From NCBI GenBank assembly GCA_903920695.1, contig CAIXNB010000173.1, forward strand, positions 1 to 50,657: a stretch of 50,657 nucleotides of DNA, in the 5' to 3' direction. Under the pieces are notes generated by a model. The model worked only from the letters and a program-made list of their open reading frames with translations. It searched no databases and had not been told where the DNA came from. Shown here piece after piece: positions 35,759 through 45,711 of this stretch. How positions within the stretch are numbered: the stretch's first letter is position 1; the number at the start of each line of letters is the position of its first letter. This DNA comes from an uncultured beta proteobacterium (lineage in GTDB: Bacteria > Pseudomonadota > Gammaproteobacteria > Burkholderiales > Burkholderiaceae_C). The translations under genes were made by a program, and so were the position numbers.

Positions 35759-37201
35759 ATGTCCATTCTGCAAGTTGATGTTGCCATCATTGGCGCCGGT
35801 ACCGCTGGCATGGGCGCGTACCGGGCGGCACGCGCACATACCGATTCCGTCCTTCTGATCGAGGGTGGCAGCTATGGCACAAGCTGTGCCCGCTTCGGCT
35901 GCATGCCGAGCAAACTGCTGATTGCCGCAGCCGAGACCGCGCATCAGGCGCGCCACGCTGAGCCGTTTGGCGTGCGTGTCACCGGCGTCACGGTTGACGG
36001 TGCGGCGGTCCTCTCGCGCGTGCGCAGCGAGCGTGACCGCTTTGTCGGCTTCGTGCTGGCCTCGGTGGAAGCCATTGCGCCGTCGCAGCGACTCAAGGCC
36101 CAGGTCAGTTTTCAGGATGCCAACACCTTGACCACAGCCGACGGCCAGATCATTCACGCCGAGCGCGTGGTGATCGCCAGCGGCAGTGTGCCGGTGCTGG
36201 CGCCCCTGCTCAAAGGCTTGGGTCGCCATCTGCTGACCAACGAAAACATCTTCGACCTGCCGAGCTTGCCCAAGAGTCTGGCTGTCTTCGGTGCCGGCGT
36301 GCTGGGTCTGGAGCTGGCGCAGGCCATGAGCCGCCTGGGCGTGCAGGTCAAGGTGTTCGGCGTGCACGGCGGCATTGCCGGCCTCCGGGATCCGGCGCTG
36401 CGCGACTATGCGCGCCAGACCTTCAACGAAGCGTTTTATCTGGATGCCGATTCGCAGGTGAAGTCGGTCACGGAAACAAGCGACGGCGTCGAGGTCCATT
36501 ACCTGCACCGCGAGGGCACGTGGCAGACCGAGCGCTTCGACTACGTGCTGGCGGCCACCGGGCGTGCGCCCGATCTCGCCGGCCTGGATCTGAAAAACAC
36601 CGCCCTGCAATTGAACGAGCGCGGCATTCCCGTTTTTGACCGCTTCACGCTGCAGTGCGGCAATAGCACCATCTTCATTGCCGGCGATGCCAGCAACGAG
36701 GTGCCGCTGCTGCACGAGGCGGCCGATCAGGGTCGCATCGCTGGCGACAATGCCGGTCGCTACCCCGACATCCGCCCGGGCTTGCGCCGCGCCAGTCTGG
36801 CCATCGTTTTCACCGACCCGCAAGTGGCATCGGTCGGCCTCAATCTGGAACAACTCGGCGCGCAATTCAAGGACCGGTTCGCGGTCGGCGTCGTGTCGTT
36901 TGAGGATCAGGGCCGCAGTCGGGTCATGCTGCGCAACAAGGGCCTGCTCAAGGTCTATGCCGAACACGGCACCGGCCTGTTTCTTGGCGCCGAGATGTTC
37001 GGCCCGGCGGCCGAGCACATAGGGCATCTGCTGGCCTGGGCCGTGCAGCAAGGCATGACGGTATCGAGCATGCTGGAAATGCCGTTCTACCACCCGGTTA
37101 TCGAAGAGGGCTTGCGCAGCGCGCTGCGCGACCTCAACCAGCAGTTGCACATCGGACCCGGCGTCGTCGACCACTGCATGGATTGCGGCCCCGGCGCCTG
37201 A
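35759..37201 (+). CDS. Dihydrolipoamide dehydrogenase-like flavoprotein
   Basis: A 480-aa class I pyridine nucleotide-disulfide oxidoreductase. FAD motif DVAIIGAGTAGMGAYRAAR; redox-active Cys43 and Cys48 in GTSCARFGCMPSKLLI; NAD motif SLAVFGAGVLGLELAQAM; second FAD motif IFIAGDASNEVPLLHEA; and a C-terminal YHPVIEEGL giving the His-Glu pair. It has no lipoyl domain and stands without E1/E2 genes, so besides lipoyl oxidation it may serve another disulfide substrate. It lies between the peroxiredoxin fusion and osmC, the latter a family whose lipoyl-dependent peroxidases are reduced by Lpd. Confidence 0.9.
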   Translation: MSILQVDVAIIGAGTAGMGAYRAARAHTDSVLLIEGGSYGTSCARFGCMPSKLLIAAAETAHQARHAEPFGVRVTGVTVDGAAVLSRVRSERDRFVGFVLASVEAIAPSQRLKAQVSFQDANTLTTADGQIIHAERVVIASGSVPVLAPLLKGLGRHLLTNENIFDLPSLPKSLAVFGAGVLGLELAQAMSRLGVQVKVFGVHGGIAGLRDPALRDYARQTFNEAFYLDADSQVKSVTETSDGVEVHYLHREGTWQTERFDYVLAATGRAPDLAGLDLKNTALQLNERGIPVFDRFTLQCGNSTIFIAGDASNEVPLLHEAADQGRIAGDNAGRYPDIRPGLRRASLAIVFTDPQVASVGLNLEQLGAQFKDRFAVGVVSFEDQGRSRVMLRNKGLLKVYAEHGTGLFLGAEMFGPAAEHIGHLLAWAVQQGMTVSSMLEMPFYHPVIEEGLRSALRDLNQQLHIGPGVVDHCMDCGPGA

Positions 37202-37242
37202 AGCCGTACATCTTTCACCACCATCCAAAAAGGACACTCACC

Positions 37243-37680
37243 ATGAACGAAAAAGTAGCCACCGTCAAATGGACCGGCCGCGGCAAGTCAGGCCTGGGCG
37301 CCATCAGCACCGAGACCGGTGCGCTGCAACAATATCCCTATGGCTTCGCCAGCCGCTTCGAAGACGACCGGCGTGGCACGAATCCCGAAGAACTGCTCGG
37401 CGCGGCCCACGCCGCCTGCTTCACCATGGCATTTTCCTTTGCCTGCGACAAGCTCGGCCTGACCACGGCCAGTATCGACACCCGGGCCAGCGTGCGCCTG
37501 ACCAAGCAAGGCGATGCCTTTGTCATCGACCGCATCACGCTGACATTGGAGGCGCAGGTGCCTGGCATCGACGCGGTGCAGTTCCAGGAAATCGCCGCCA
37601 CCGCCAAGCGCGAGTGCCCCTTGTCCAAGGCGCTGGCCAGCGTTGCCGAAATCACCCTATTTGCGACGCTGAAACCCTAG
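37243..37680 (+). CDS. osmC: OsmC/Ohr-family peroxidase
   Basis: A 145-aa OsmC-type thiol peroxidase. Cys59 (AAHAACFTMAF) and Cys125 (AKRECPLSKAL) are the two catalytic cysteines, and Arg38 in FASRFEDD is the likely activating residue. OsmC/Ohr proteins reduce organic hydroperoxides using lipoylated partners recycled by dihydrolipoamide dehydrogenase, encoded immediately upstream, so the pair makes biochemical sense. ATG 37243 follows AAAAAGGACACTCACC. Length is typical. Confidence 0.92.
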   Translation: MNEKVATVKWTGRGKSGLGAISTETGALQQYPYGFASRFEDDRRGTNPEELLGAAHAACFTMAFSFACDKLGLTTASIDTRASVRLTKQGDAFVIDRITLTLEAQVPGIDAVQFQEIAATAKRECPLSKALASVAEITLFATLKP

Positions 37681-37699
37681 CCCTCGCTTAACGCGCGCC

Positions 37700-39157
37700 A
37701 TGAACGCGACACGCACTGAGTCCGACAGCTTCGGGCCGATTGAGGTGCCGGCCGACGCGTTGTGGGGCGCTCAGACCGCACGCAGTCTGCACTTCTTTGC
37801 CATCGGCGCGCAGTGCATGCCGCTGGAAGTGATCCATGCGCTGGCCTGGATCAAGTGGGCGGGCGCCGGCGTCAACCGCGAGCTGGGCCTGCTGGACGCA
37901 GGCAAGGCGCGGGCCATTGAAGATGCCGCGCGCTGCGTCGCCAGCGGCGCATTCAATGATGAATTTGTGCTCTCGGTCTGGCAGACCGGCTCCGGCACGC
38001 AGAGCAATATGAACGTCAACGAGGTCGTGGCCACGCTGGCGACGCGTGCGCTGAGCAGCGGCAGCGAGACTGTGCAAGCAATTCACCCGAATGACGATGT
38101 GAACCTGGGGCAGTCGTCTAACGATGTGTTCCCCAGTGCCATGCACATTGCAGTGGCGTTGCTGACAAAACAGTCTCTGCTGCCGGCCCTGGCCGAATTG
38201 CACGGCGCACTGAGCGCGCGGGCCGCAGCGTTTGACGCCATCATCAAGATCGGCCGCACCCATTTGCAGGACGCCACGCCCTTGACGCTGGGCCAGGAGT
38301 TCGGCGGCTATGTGGCACAGCTCGCGCTGTGCGAGGAAAGCATCCGGCACGCGCAAGTGGCGGTGCAGGCGCTGGCCATCGGCGGCACAGCCGTTGGCAC
38401 CGGCCTGAACACGCACCCCGAATTCGGCAAGCGCGTGGCGGCAAGGCTGGCGCGCCAACTTGAACTGCCCCTGGTGCAGGCCGACAACCTGTTTGCCGCG
38501 ATGGCCGGCTTTGAGGCGCTGGTGGCGTTTCATGCCAGCCTGAAGATGCTGGCCATCGCCCTGACCAAGATCGCCAACGACATCCGGCTCATGGGCAGCG
38601 GTCCCCGCGCTGGCTTGGGCGAACTGCTGCTGCCGCAAAACGAAGCGGGCAGTTCCATCATGCCAGGCAAAGTCAACCCGACCCAGATCGAGGCGCTGAC
38701 CATGGTCTGCGCCCAGGTCATGGGTCACGACGCGGCCATCGGCTTTGCTGCCAGCCAGGGTCACTTCGAACTCAACGTCTACAAACCGCTGATTGCACTC
38801 GACACGCTCGACAGCCTGCGCCTGCTCGGCGACGCCATGCGCAGCTTCAGCCGGCATTGCGTGGCCGGCATTGAGGTCAATGCCGTGCGCGTGCAGCAAT
38901 TGCTTGAGCAGTCGCTGATGCTGGTCACGGCCTTGACACCGCACATCGGCTACGACAGCGCCGCACAGATCGCCAAGCAGGCGCAAAGTGCGGGCAGCAC
39001 CTTGCGCGAAGCGGCGCTGGCACTGGGCTTTGTCAGCGCCACCCAGTTCGATACCTGGGTCGATGCGCGCCAGATGCTCGGGCCGAATGCTGAGGCCTTG
39101 GTGCATTTTTTGCACTCGTTGGACGCGTCATTGCGGGCCACGACCCGCAATCCATGA
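37700..39157 (+). CDS. fumC: Class II fumarase with repeat-derived C-terminus
   Basis: A 485-aa iron-independent fumarate hydratase. The signature GSSIMPGKVNPTQIEA, plus GSGTQSNMNVNEV and NDDVNLGQSSNDVFPSA and GRTHLQDATPLTLGQE, are intact. It converts fumarate to malate and, lacking an Fe-S cluster, tolerates superoxide. The last ten residues (from Ala, codon at 39125) and the TGA stop are encoded by the inverted-repeat element 39125-39363, so the native end has been replaced. It starts 19 bp after the osmC stop and is probably co-transcribed. Confidence 0.95.
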   Translation: MNATRTESDSFGPIEVPADALWGAQTARSLHFFAIGAQCMPLEVIHALAWIKWAGAGVNRELGLLDAGKARAIEDAARCVASGAFNDEFVLSVWQTGSGTQSNMNVNEVVATLATRALSSGSETVQAIHPNDDVNLGQSSNDVFPSAMHIAVALLTKQSLLPALAELHGALSARAAAFDAIIKIGRTHLQDATPLTLGQEFGGYVAQLALCEESIRHAQVAVQALAIGGTAVGTGLNTHPEFGKRVAARLARQLELPLVQADNLFAAMAGFEALVAFHASLKMLAIALTKIANDIRLMGSGPRAGLGELLLPQNEAGSSIMPGKVNPTQIEALTMVCAQVMGHDAAIGFAASQGHFELNVYKPLIALDTLDSLRLLGDAMRSFSRHCVAGIEVNAVRVQQLLEQSLMLVTALTPHIGYDSAAQIAKQAQSAGSTLREAALALGFVSATQFDTWVDARQMLGPNAEALVHFLHSLDASLRATTRNP

Positions 39158-39363
39158 CCCGTGTGGCAGTGGATCCCGGATCGGGTCCGGGATGACATTC
39201 CAGTCATTGCGTCCCCGGATCAGGTCCGGCATGACGATTGGAGGTCGGATTGCCGCGTTGCGCTCTCCATGAACCGTTGTCATCCCGGACCCGATCCGGG
39301 ATCCATGCATTTCGGCAGTGGCACGCGCAGCATGGATTGCGGGTCGGGGCCCGCAATGACGCC
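39125..39363. mobile_element. MITE-like nested inverted-repeat element
   Basis: The outer arms 39125-39156 and 39331-39362 are inverted repeats of 32 bp with one mismatch. Inside, 39171-39196 and 39279-39304 are a perfect 26-bp inverted pair starting GGATCCCGGATCGGGTCC. A further half-unit lies near 39200-39235. The hexamer TTGGAC flanks the element on both sides (39119-39124 and 39364-39369), as a target-site duplication would. It has no gene. The family resembles the CATTGCGGGCC and GTCATCCCGGACCCG palindromic repeats dispersed in proteobacterial genomes. Confidence 0.8.
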
Positions 39364-39390
39364 TTGGACTTGTCATGGCTTATGAAACAC

Positions 39391-39981
39391 TCAATGGCCG
39401 ACTGTGTTCTGCTCCACCTCAGGCGGCGTCTTTGCGGCTTCGCTCAGATCGCCGCGCTCGTCGAGCGCGGCCAGTACCAGATCGGGGTTCATCGACTGCT
39501 TGAGTGAGACGGCTTCGGGATCGTCGCGGTTGTGCACATTGGGCAGGTCGCGGCGTAACTCCTCAAGCAGTTCAATCACTTTGGCGACTTTCTGCTCGGT
39601 CAGCAGCGTCACCTTCAGGTCCAGATGCGCGCGCTGCTCCTCCACTTTGGCCATCCGATTCTGCCGCGTCAGGACAATGGTGGTGGTAAAGAGCGCGCCC
39701 AGGCCGACCAGACCCTGCAGCCAGAAGAACGGCGCCGGATCGAACTCGGCCAGCCCGAGCCACGGCGTGGCCTGGTCGGCCGCAATCCACAGCGCCACGA
39801 ACAGCAGGATGAACCCCAGAAACGCCGGCTGGCCGATGACACAGCTGATGCGCTCAAGCACGCGCTGCCAGTAGCTTATCTTTTCATCTTCACGCGTATA
39901 GAAGTCCAGCACCGCATGGATGTTCTGGCTGATCTGCTCGTTCTCGCCCGGCAGGGGCGCAGCGGCCGCAGGCTTGCGCAT
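39391..39981 (-). CDS. DUF1003 membrane protein
   Basis: A 196-aa inner-membrane protein. Two transmembrane helices (PAFLGFILLFVALWIAADQA and FFWLQGLVGLGALFTTTIVL) are followed by the DUF1003 signature LTRQNRMAKVEEQRAHLDLK and a charged coiled-coil-like segment (LLTEQKVAKVIELLEELRRD). The N-terminal cytoplasmic helix contains FYTREDEKISYWQRVLERIS. Its function is unknown; cyanobacterial and proteobacterial relatives are often stress-induced. It starts 5 bp after the cupin stop, so the two are co-transcribed. Confidence 0.88.
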   Translation of the reverse strand: MRKPAAAAPLPGENEQISQNIHAVLDFYTREDEKISYWQRVLERISCVIGQPAFLGFILLFVALWIAADQATPWLGLAEFDPAPFFWLQGLVGLGALFTTTIVLTRQNRMAKVEEQRAHLDLKVTLLTEQKVAKVIELLEELRRDLPNVHNRDDPEAVSLKQSMNPDLVLAALDERGDLSEAAKTPPEVEQNTVGH

Positions 39982-39986
39982 GCCCG

Positions 39987-40379
39987 CTATTCGCTCGTCT
40001 TTCCATCGAAGTGTTCCTTGTCCTGCATCGCATCGGCACGCGTCAGGTGTACCACGCCGTCGCGGTGGTTCGGCGGTGCGTACAAGGTGTAGAGCTTCAT
40101 CGGCACAGCACCGGTGTTGACCACATTGTGTTGGGTGCCGGCTGGCACGACGATGGCAAAGCCGTTACTGATCGGCGTGTGGACGCCATCGAGTATGACC
40201 TCGCCGCTGCCCGCTTCGACGCGGAAGAACTGGTCGAGCTTGTGAATTTCCATACCGATGTCTTCATTCGGCTTGAGGGCCATGAGAACAAGTTGGCAAT
40301 TCTTTGCGGTGTAGAGCACCTGGCGAAACTTGTCGTTGCGCACGGCGAGGTCTTCAATATTCTGCACAAAACCCTTCAT
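39987..40379 (-). CDS. Cupin-domain protein
   Basis: A 130-aa single-domain cupin. Motif 1 is approximated by EDIGMEIHKLDQFFRVEAGSG and motif 2 by NGFAIVVPAGTQHNVVNTG, giving candidate metal ligands His46, Asp/Gln49-50, Glu56 and His104-region. Many such cupins are small isomerases, dioxygenases or metabolite sensors; the substrate cannot be told. It has the best-conserved regulon palindrome 140 bp upstream and leads a two-gene unit with the DUF1003 gene. Confidence 0.82.
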   Translation of the reverse strand: MKGFVQNIEDLAVRNDKFRQVLYTAKNCQLVLMALKPNEDIGMEIHKLDQFFRVEAGSGEVILDGVHTPISNGFAIVVPAGTQHNVVNTGAVPMKLYTLYAPPNHRDGVVHLTRADAMQDKEHFDGKTSE

Positions 40380-40494
40380 AGCGACTCCAATTCATGGGGT
40401 GGGGATCGTGATCGCGCAATACCCCGTCACGCGGCCACCGGGTTCGACAACCGAACCCATTGCTCCGACACCGAGGTATCGAAGTACCAGCCCC

Positions 40495-40539
40495 ATGCTA
40501 GGCAATTCGCCGCGCTGGCTCTGTGCACTTGCGCACACA
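40495..40539 (-). promoter_or_regulatory. Island regulon site and -10 of cupin operon
   Basis: Minus-strand TGTGTGCGCAAGTGCACAGA (complement of 40520-40539), with TGTGC-N6-GCACA fully symmetric on the plus strand. The -10 TAGCAT (40500-40495) and its surroundings (CCTAGCATGG) are identical to those of katE at the same distance. Confidence 0.6.
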
Positions 40540-40549
40540 GCGACCGCAT

Positions 40550-41946
40550 TCAATCCGATTGCCAACCGCCGCCCAGCGCCTTGATCAGGTCCAGCGTGGC
40601 CTGTAAGCGGCTCTGGCGGATTTGCGCCAGTTGATCGTCGGCCTGGAACAGCGTGCGCTGCGCATCGAGCAGCACCAGCAGGTCGTCGCTGCCTTCGCGG
40701 TAGCGCACCTGCGCCAGCCGCAGGATCTGCGCCGCCTGCTGCTGCGCCTGCGTCAGCAGCACTTCCTGCTGACCGTAGCGGCTGCGCGCGGCCAGCGCGC
40801 TCTCGACTTCCACCAGTGCCGCCAGAATCGCCTTGCGATAGCCGAGCACCAGACTGCGTTCCTGCGACGCCGCCACGTCCACCTGGGCGCGCAGGCGACC
40901 GCCGTCGAAGATCGGTTGCAGCAGCGAGGCTCCCAGCGCAAACGTCAACGCCGGCGCACTGACCAGTTCGCCCAGCGTTGCGCTGGCCGCACCGGCCGAT
41001 CCGGTCAGGGAGATCGAGGGCAGCAGCGCAGCACGGGCCACGGCCACATTGGCATTGGCGCCGGCCAGTTGCGCCTCCATGCTGGCGAGATCGGGCCGGC
41101 GCAGCAACAATTGCGACGGCAGGCCGGCGCCCACATCGGGCACGCCCAGCGTCATCAGCGGTGCGGCGCCCACCGAAAAGTTCTGCGGCGCGCGGTCCAT
41201 CAGCACGGCCAGCGCAAAGCCAAGTTGGCGCTCCTGCAAGGCCAGCGGCAACAGCGCGGCCTGCTGCGCTAGCAGCGCCGTCTGCTGGCGCGCCACGTCG
41301 AGCGAAGACACGGCGCCGTTGTCGGCGCGCACCTGCACCACCTTGAGGACGCGAGCCGCAATGCCCAAGTTCTCCTGCGCCAGGCGAAGGCGTTCGCGCA
41401 CGGCGAGCAACTGGAAGTAGCCCGATGCCACGCCACTGATGAGGCTCAGGCGCACCGTCTCTTGGTCGAAGCGCGTGGCGCGCAGGGCAAATTCAGCCGA
41501 GCGCGCTGCGGAGCGGTTCTGGCCCCACAGATCGACTTCGTAACTGGCGTTGAGTGTGGCGTTGAAAGAACTGCTGCCAGCGTCGCCGGTATCACCACCG
41601 CGCGTTTCTCGCCGGGCTGCCCCGGCACCGAAGGCCAGCGCGGGAAACAGCGAGGCGTTGGCCACCACGGCCTGTGCCTGCGCCTGGCGCACGCGCTCAG
41701 CCGCCATTTGCAAATCGGGATTGGTGATCAATGCTGCGTCGATCAGGGAGGAGAGTTCGGCCGAGCCAAAGCCGCGCCACCAGTCGGCCGCCGGTGCGGC
41801 TTTCGCGCCCGATTCAGACTCGACATAGGCCGCTGGCAAGGGCGCCGGGTGCGTCGGCGCGTCGGTCGCCGTGGCGCAGGCGCCCAGCAGCAACACCAGG
41901 GTCAGAGCGGACAGCGCAGCCGTCAAGCGGCGAGCATTTGTTTTCA

Positions 41947-41950
<4 letters not shown>
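40550..41950 (-). CDS. Outer-membrane efflux lipoprotein (NodT/TolC-like)
   Basis: A 466-aa outer-membrane factor. The lipoprotein signal ends in [10 protein letters not shown], and the two OEP repeats are seen as [40 protein letters not shown] and [20 protein letters not shown]. It forms the outer-membrane channel for the MacAB pump encoded just upstream. I chose ATG 41950, which overlaps the macB stop in ATGA; a second ATG follows one codon later. A long upstream frame inside macB is not native. Confidence 0.92.
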
Positions 41951-43925
<1,975 letters not shown>

Positions 43926-43929
<4 letters not shown>

Positions 43930-45257
43930 TGCGGCCCACCCTGTCCTTGACCCTGGCCCTGGCCGGCGGTCATCGCGTTGGCTGTGGCCGGCGCATCGGC
44001 CTTGGGCGCGGCCTTGGTGCCGATGACCACGGTTTCACCGGGCGAGAGCCCCTTGAGAATTTGCGCCGCGACCCGCGTCATGACGCCGACCTGCACCTCA
44101 CGCAGCGTGAGCTTGCCAGACTTGTCCACCACGTTGACCTGGGCCAGCCCGGCGCGATACTGGCTGCGCGGATCGGCACTTTGCGCCGAGCGTCCGGCGC
44201 GTGCGCCGCTGCCTGGCTTGCTCGCTGAGGTGACCGGGTGCAGCGCCGTCAAGGGCACCTGCACCGCATTCTTGGCACTGGCGAGCACGAAGAACACCTG
44301 TGCCGTCATCTGGGTCATCAACTCCTGCTTCGGATTGGGGACCTCAAACAAGGCGTCGTACAGCACGACGTTGTTGACTACCGTCGGTGTCGGCGGAATC
44401 TGACGCAGCTTGCCGTAGTAGCGCCGGCTGCTGCCCCCGAGCGTGGTGAAGTAGACGTCCATGCCAACCGTGAGCTTGGGCACATCGGCTTCCGATACCT
44501 GCGCCTGCACTGTCATGACCGAGAGATCGGCAATGCGCATCACGATCGGTGCCTGCTGGTTCGCATTCAGGGTCTGGCCCTGCTTGGCGGCCTGCGAGAC
44601 CACGGTGCCGGCAATCGGCGCGTAGATCTTGGTGTAGCTCAGGTTCGCCTCATCGCCACGCAGGGTGGAGGCGGTCTGCTCCATCTGCGCTTTGACGCTC
44701 AGCACCTGTGCACGCGCTGAACGCGCGCCGGCATCGGCACTCTGCAAGGCCTCGGCTGTGCTCGCCTCGTCGCGCATCATGTTGGTCTGGCGCGTCAGTT
44801 GCAACTCCGCCAGCACCAATTGCGCCTGCTTGTCGGTCAGTTGCGCCGCTTGGTTGCGCAACTGGGCACTGTCCGCGTCGGCTTTGGACTGGTAGACCGA
44901 TGGGTCGATTTCTGCCAGCAGGTCCTTCGCTTTCACGACCGCGCCGATCTCAACCAGCAGGCGCTTGATCTGGCCCGAGACCTGGGTGCCGACATCGACG
45001 AATTCTTTCGGTTGCAGCGTGCCGGTGGCGGTGATCGTGTCCTCCAGATCGCCCTGGGTCACGACGGCCGTGAGCACACTGGCGGCGGGATCAGCCGGGG
45101 CCAGCCAGGTGCGCCAGCCGTAGTAGCCCAGCGCCAGCAGCAGCGCTGCGCCGCCCAGGAGTAGCGCGCGCTTGCGCCACGGCTTGGGCGGCATCGCGCC
45201 AGCGCTGGCCGGGGGCGCCGGCTTGTCGTGCGCCGCGACTGGCAGCTCGGTCACCAT
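43926..45257 (-). CDS. macA: MacA-type periplasmic adaptor
   Basis: A 443-aa membrane-fusion protein. One N-terminal transmembrane helix ([17 protein letters not shown]) is followed by a lipoyl half ([20 protein letters not shown]), a coiled-coil hairpin (residues about 120-200), the other lipoyl half ([17 protein letters not shown]) and beta-barrel domains. The C-terminal segment is longer than in E. coli MacA and contains [20 protein letters not shown], a low-complexity insert. It links MacB to the outer-membrane channel. Its stop overlaps macB (ATGA). Confidence 0.95.
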
Positions 45258-45261
45258 GGCC

Positions 45262-45417
45262 TCAGTTGTTTAGCAACAACTGCAGGATGACACCAGCGGC
45301 AATCGCCACCAGCACGTCGCCATTGCCGGTCTGCACCCAGTGGTCGCCGCGCGGCGCTGCGCTCAGGCGGTGCGAACGCCAGTCTCGGGTGGCGGAAATG
45401 ACGGCTTTGCTTTTCAT
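45262..45417 (-). CDS. Small hydrophobic-tail protein preceding macA
   Basis: A 51-aa protein, MKSKAVISATRDWRSHRLSA followed by APRGDHWVQTGNGDVLVAIA and AGVILQLLLNN. The N-terminal half is basic and polar; the C-terminal 18 residues form a hydrophobic helix. I know no family. ATG 45417 has GGAG nine bases upstream. The stop lies 4 bp before the macA ATG, so it is the first gene of the efflux operon as read from the promoter at 45508-45552. Confidence 0.55.
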   Translation of the reverse strand: MKSKAVISATRDWRSHRLSAAPRGDHWVQTGNGDVLVAIAAGVILQLLLNN

Positions 45418-45507
45418 ATCGAACTCCAGTGGTTGAAAGCTTCGCAGATCACACCGGGCACGCATGGAAACGTCCAACACCTGTTCACGATCCGTGAATC
45501 GGAATTG

Positions 45508-45552
45508 ACCATAAGGCCACAAGTGGAATCAGACTGTGCGGCAACGAACACA
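45508..45552 (-). promoter_or_regulatory. Island regulon site and -10 of mac operon
   Basis: Minus-strand TGTGTTCGTTGCCGCACAGT (complement of 45533-45552) with a good -10, TATGGT (45513-45508), at the exact katE spacing. The plus-strand flanks extend to CTGTG and CACAG at the outer ends. Confidence 0.55.
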
Positions 45553-45711
45553 GGCGCAAAACAAAGCTTGACGGCGACAACTGCCTTGGCTCGTCCGGTG
45601 CACCGAAAGAAGTTCTTGCTTGGTGTGCCAACACACAGACCGGCCCATCGGCTGCATTTCAGAATCCGTCCAAGGTTTGGTTTCCCAATCACCTATTTTT
45701 GAAAGCCAAGA

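Noticed and set aside
39125-39363. CRISPR-like repeats
   Set aside because: The repeats are nested inverted arms of one element and not regularly spaced direct repeats with unique spacers.
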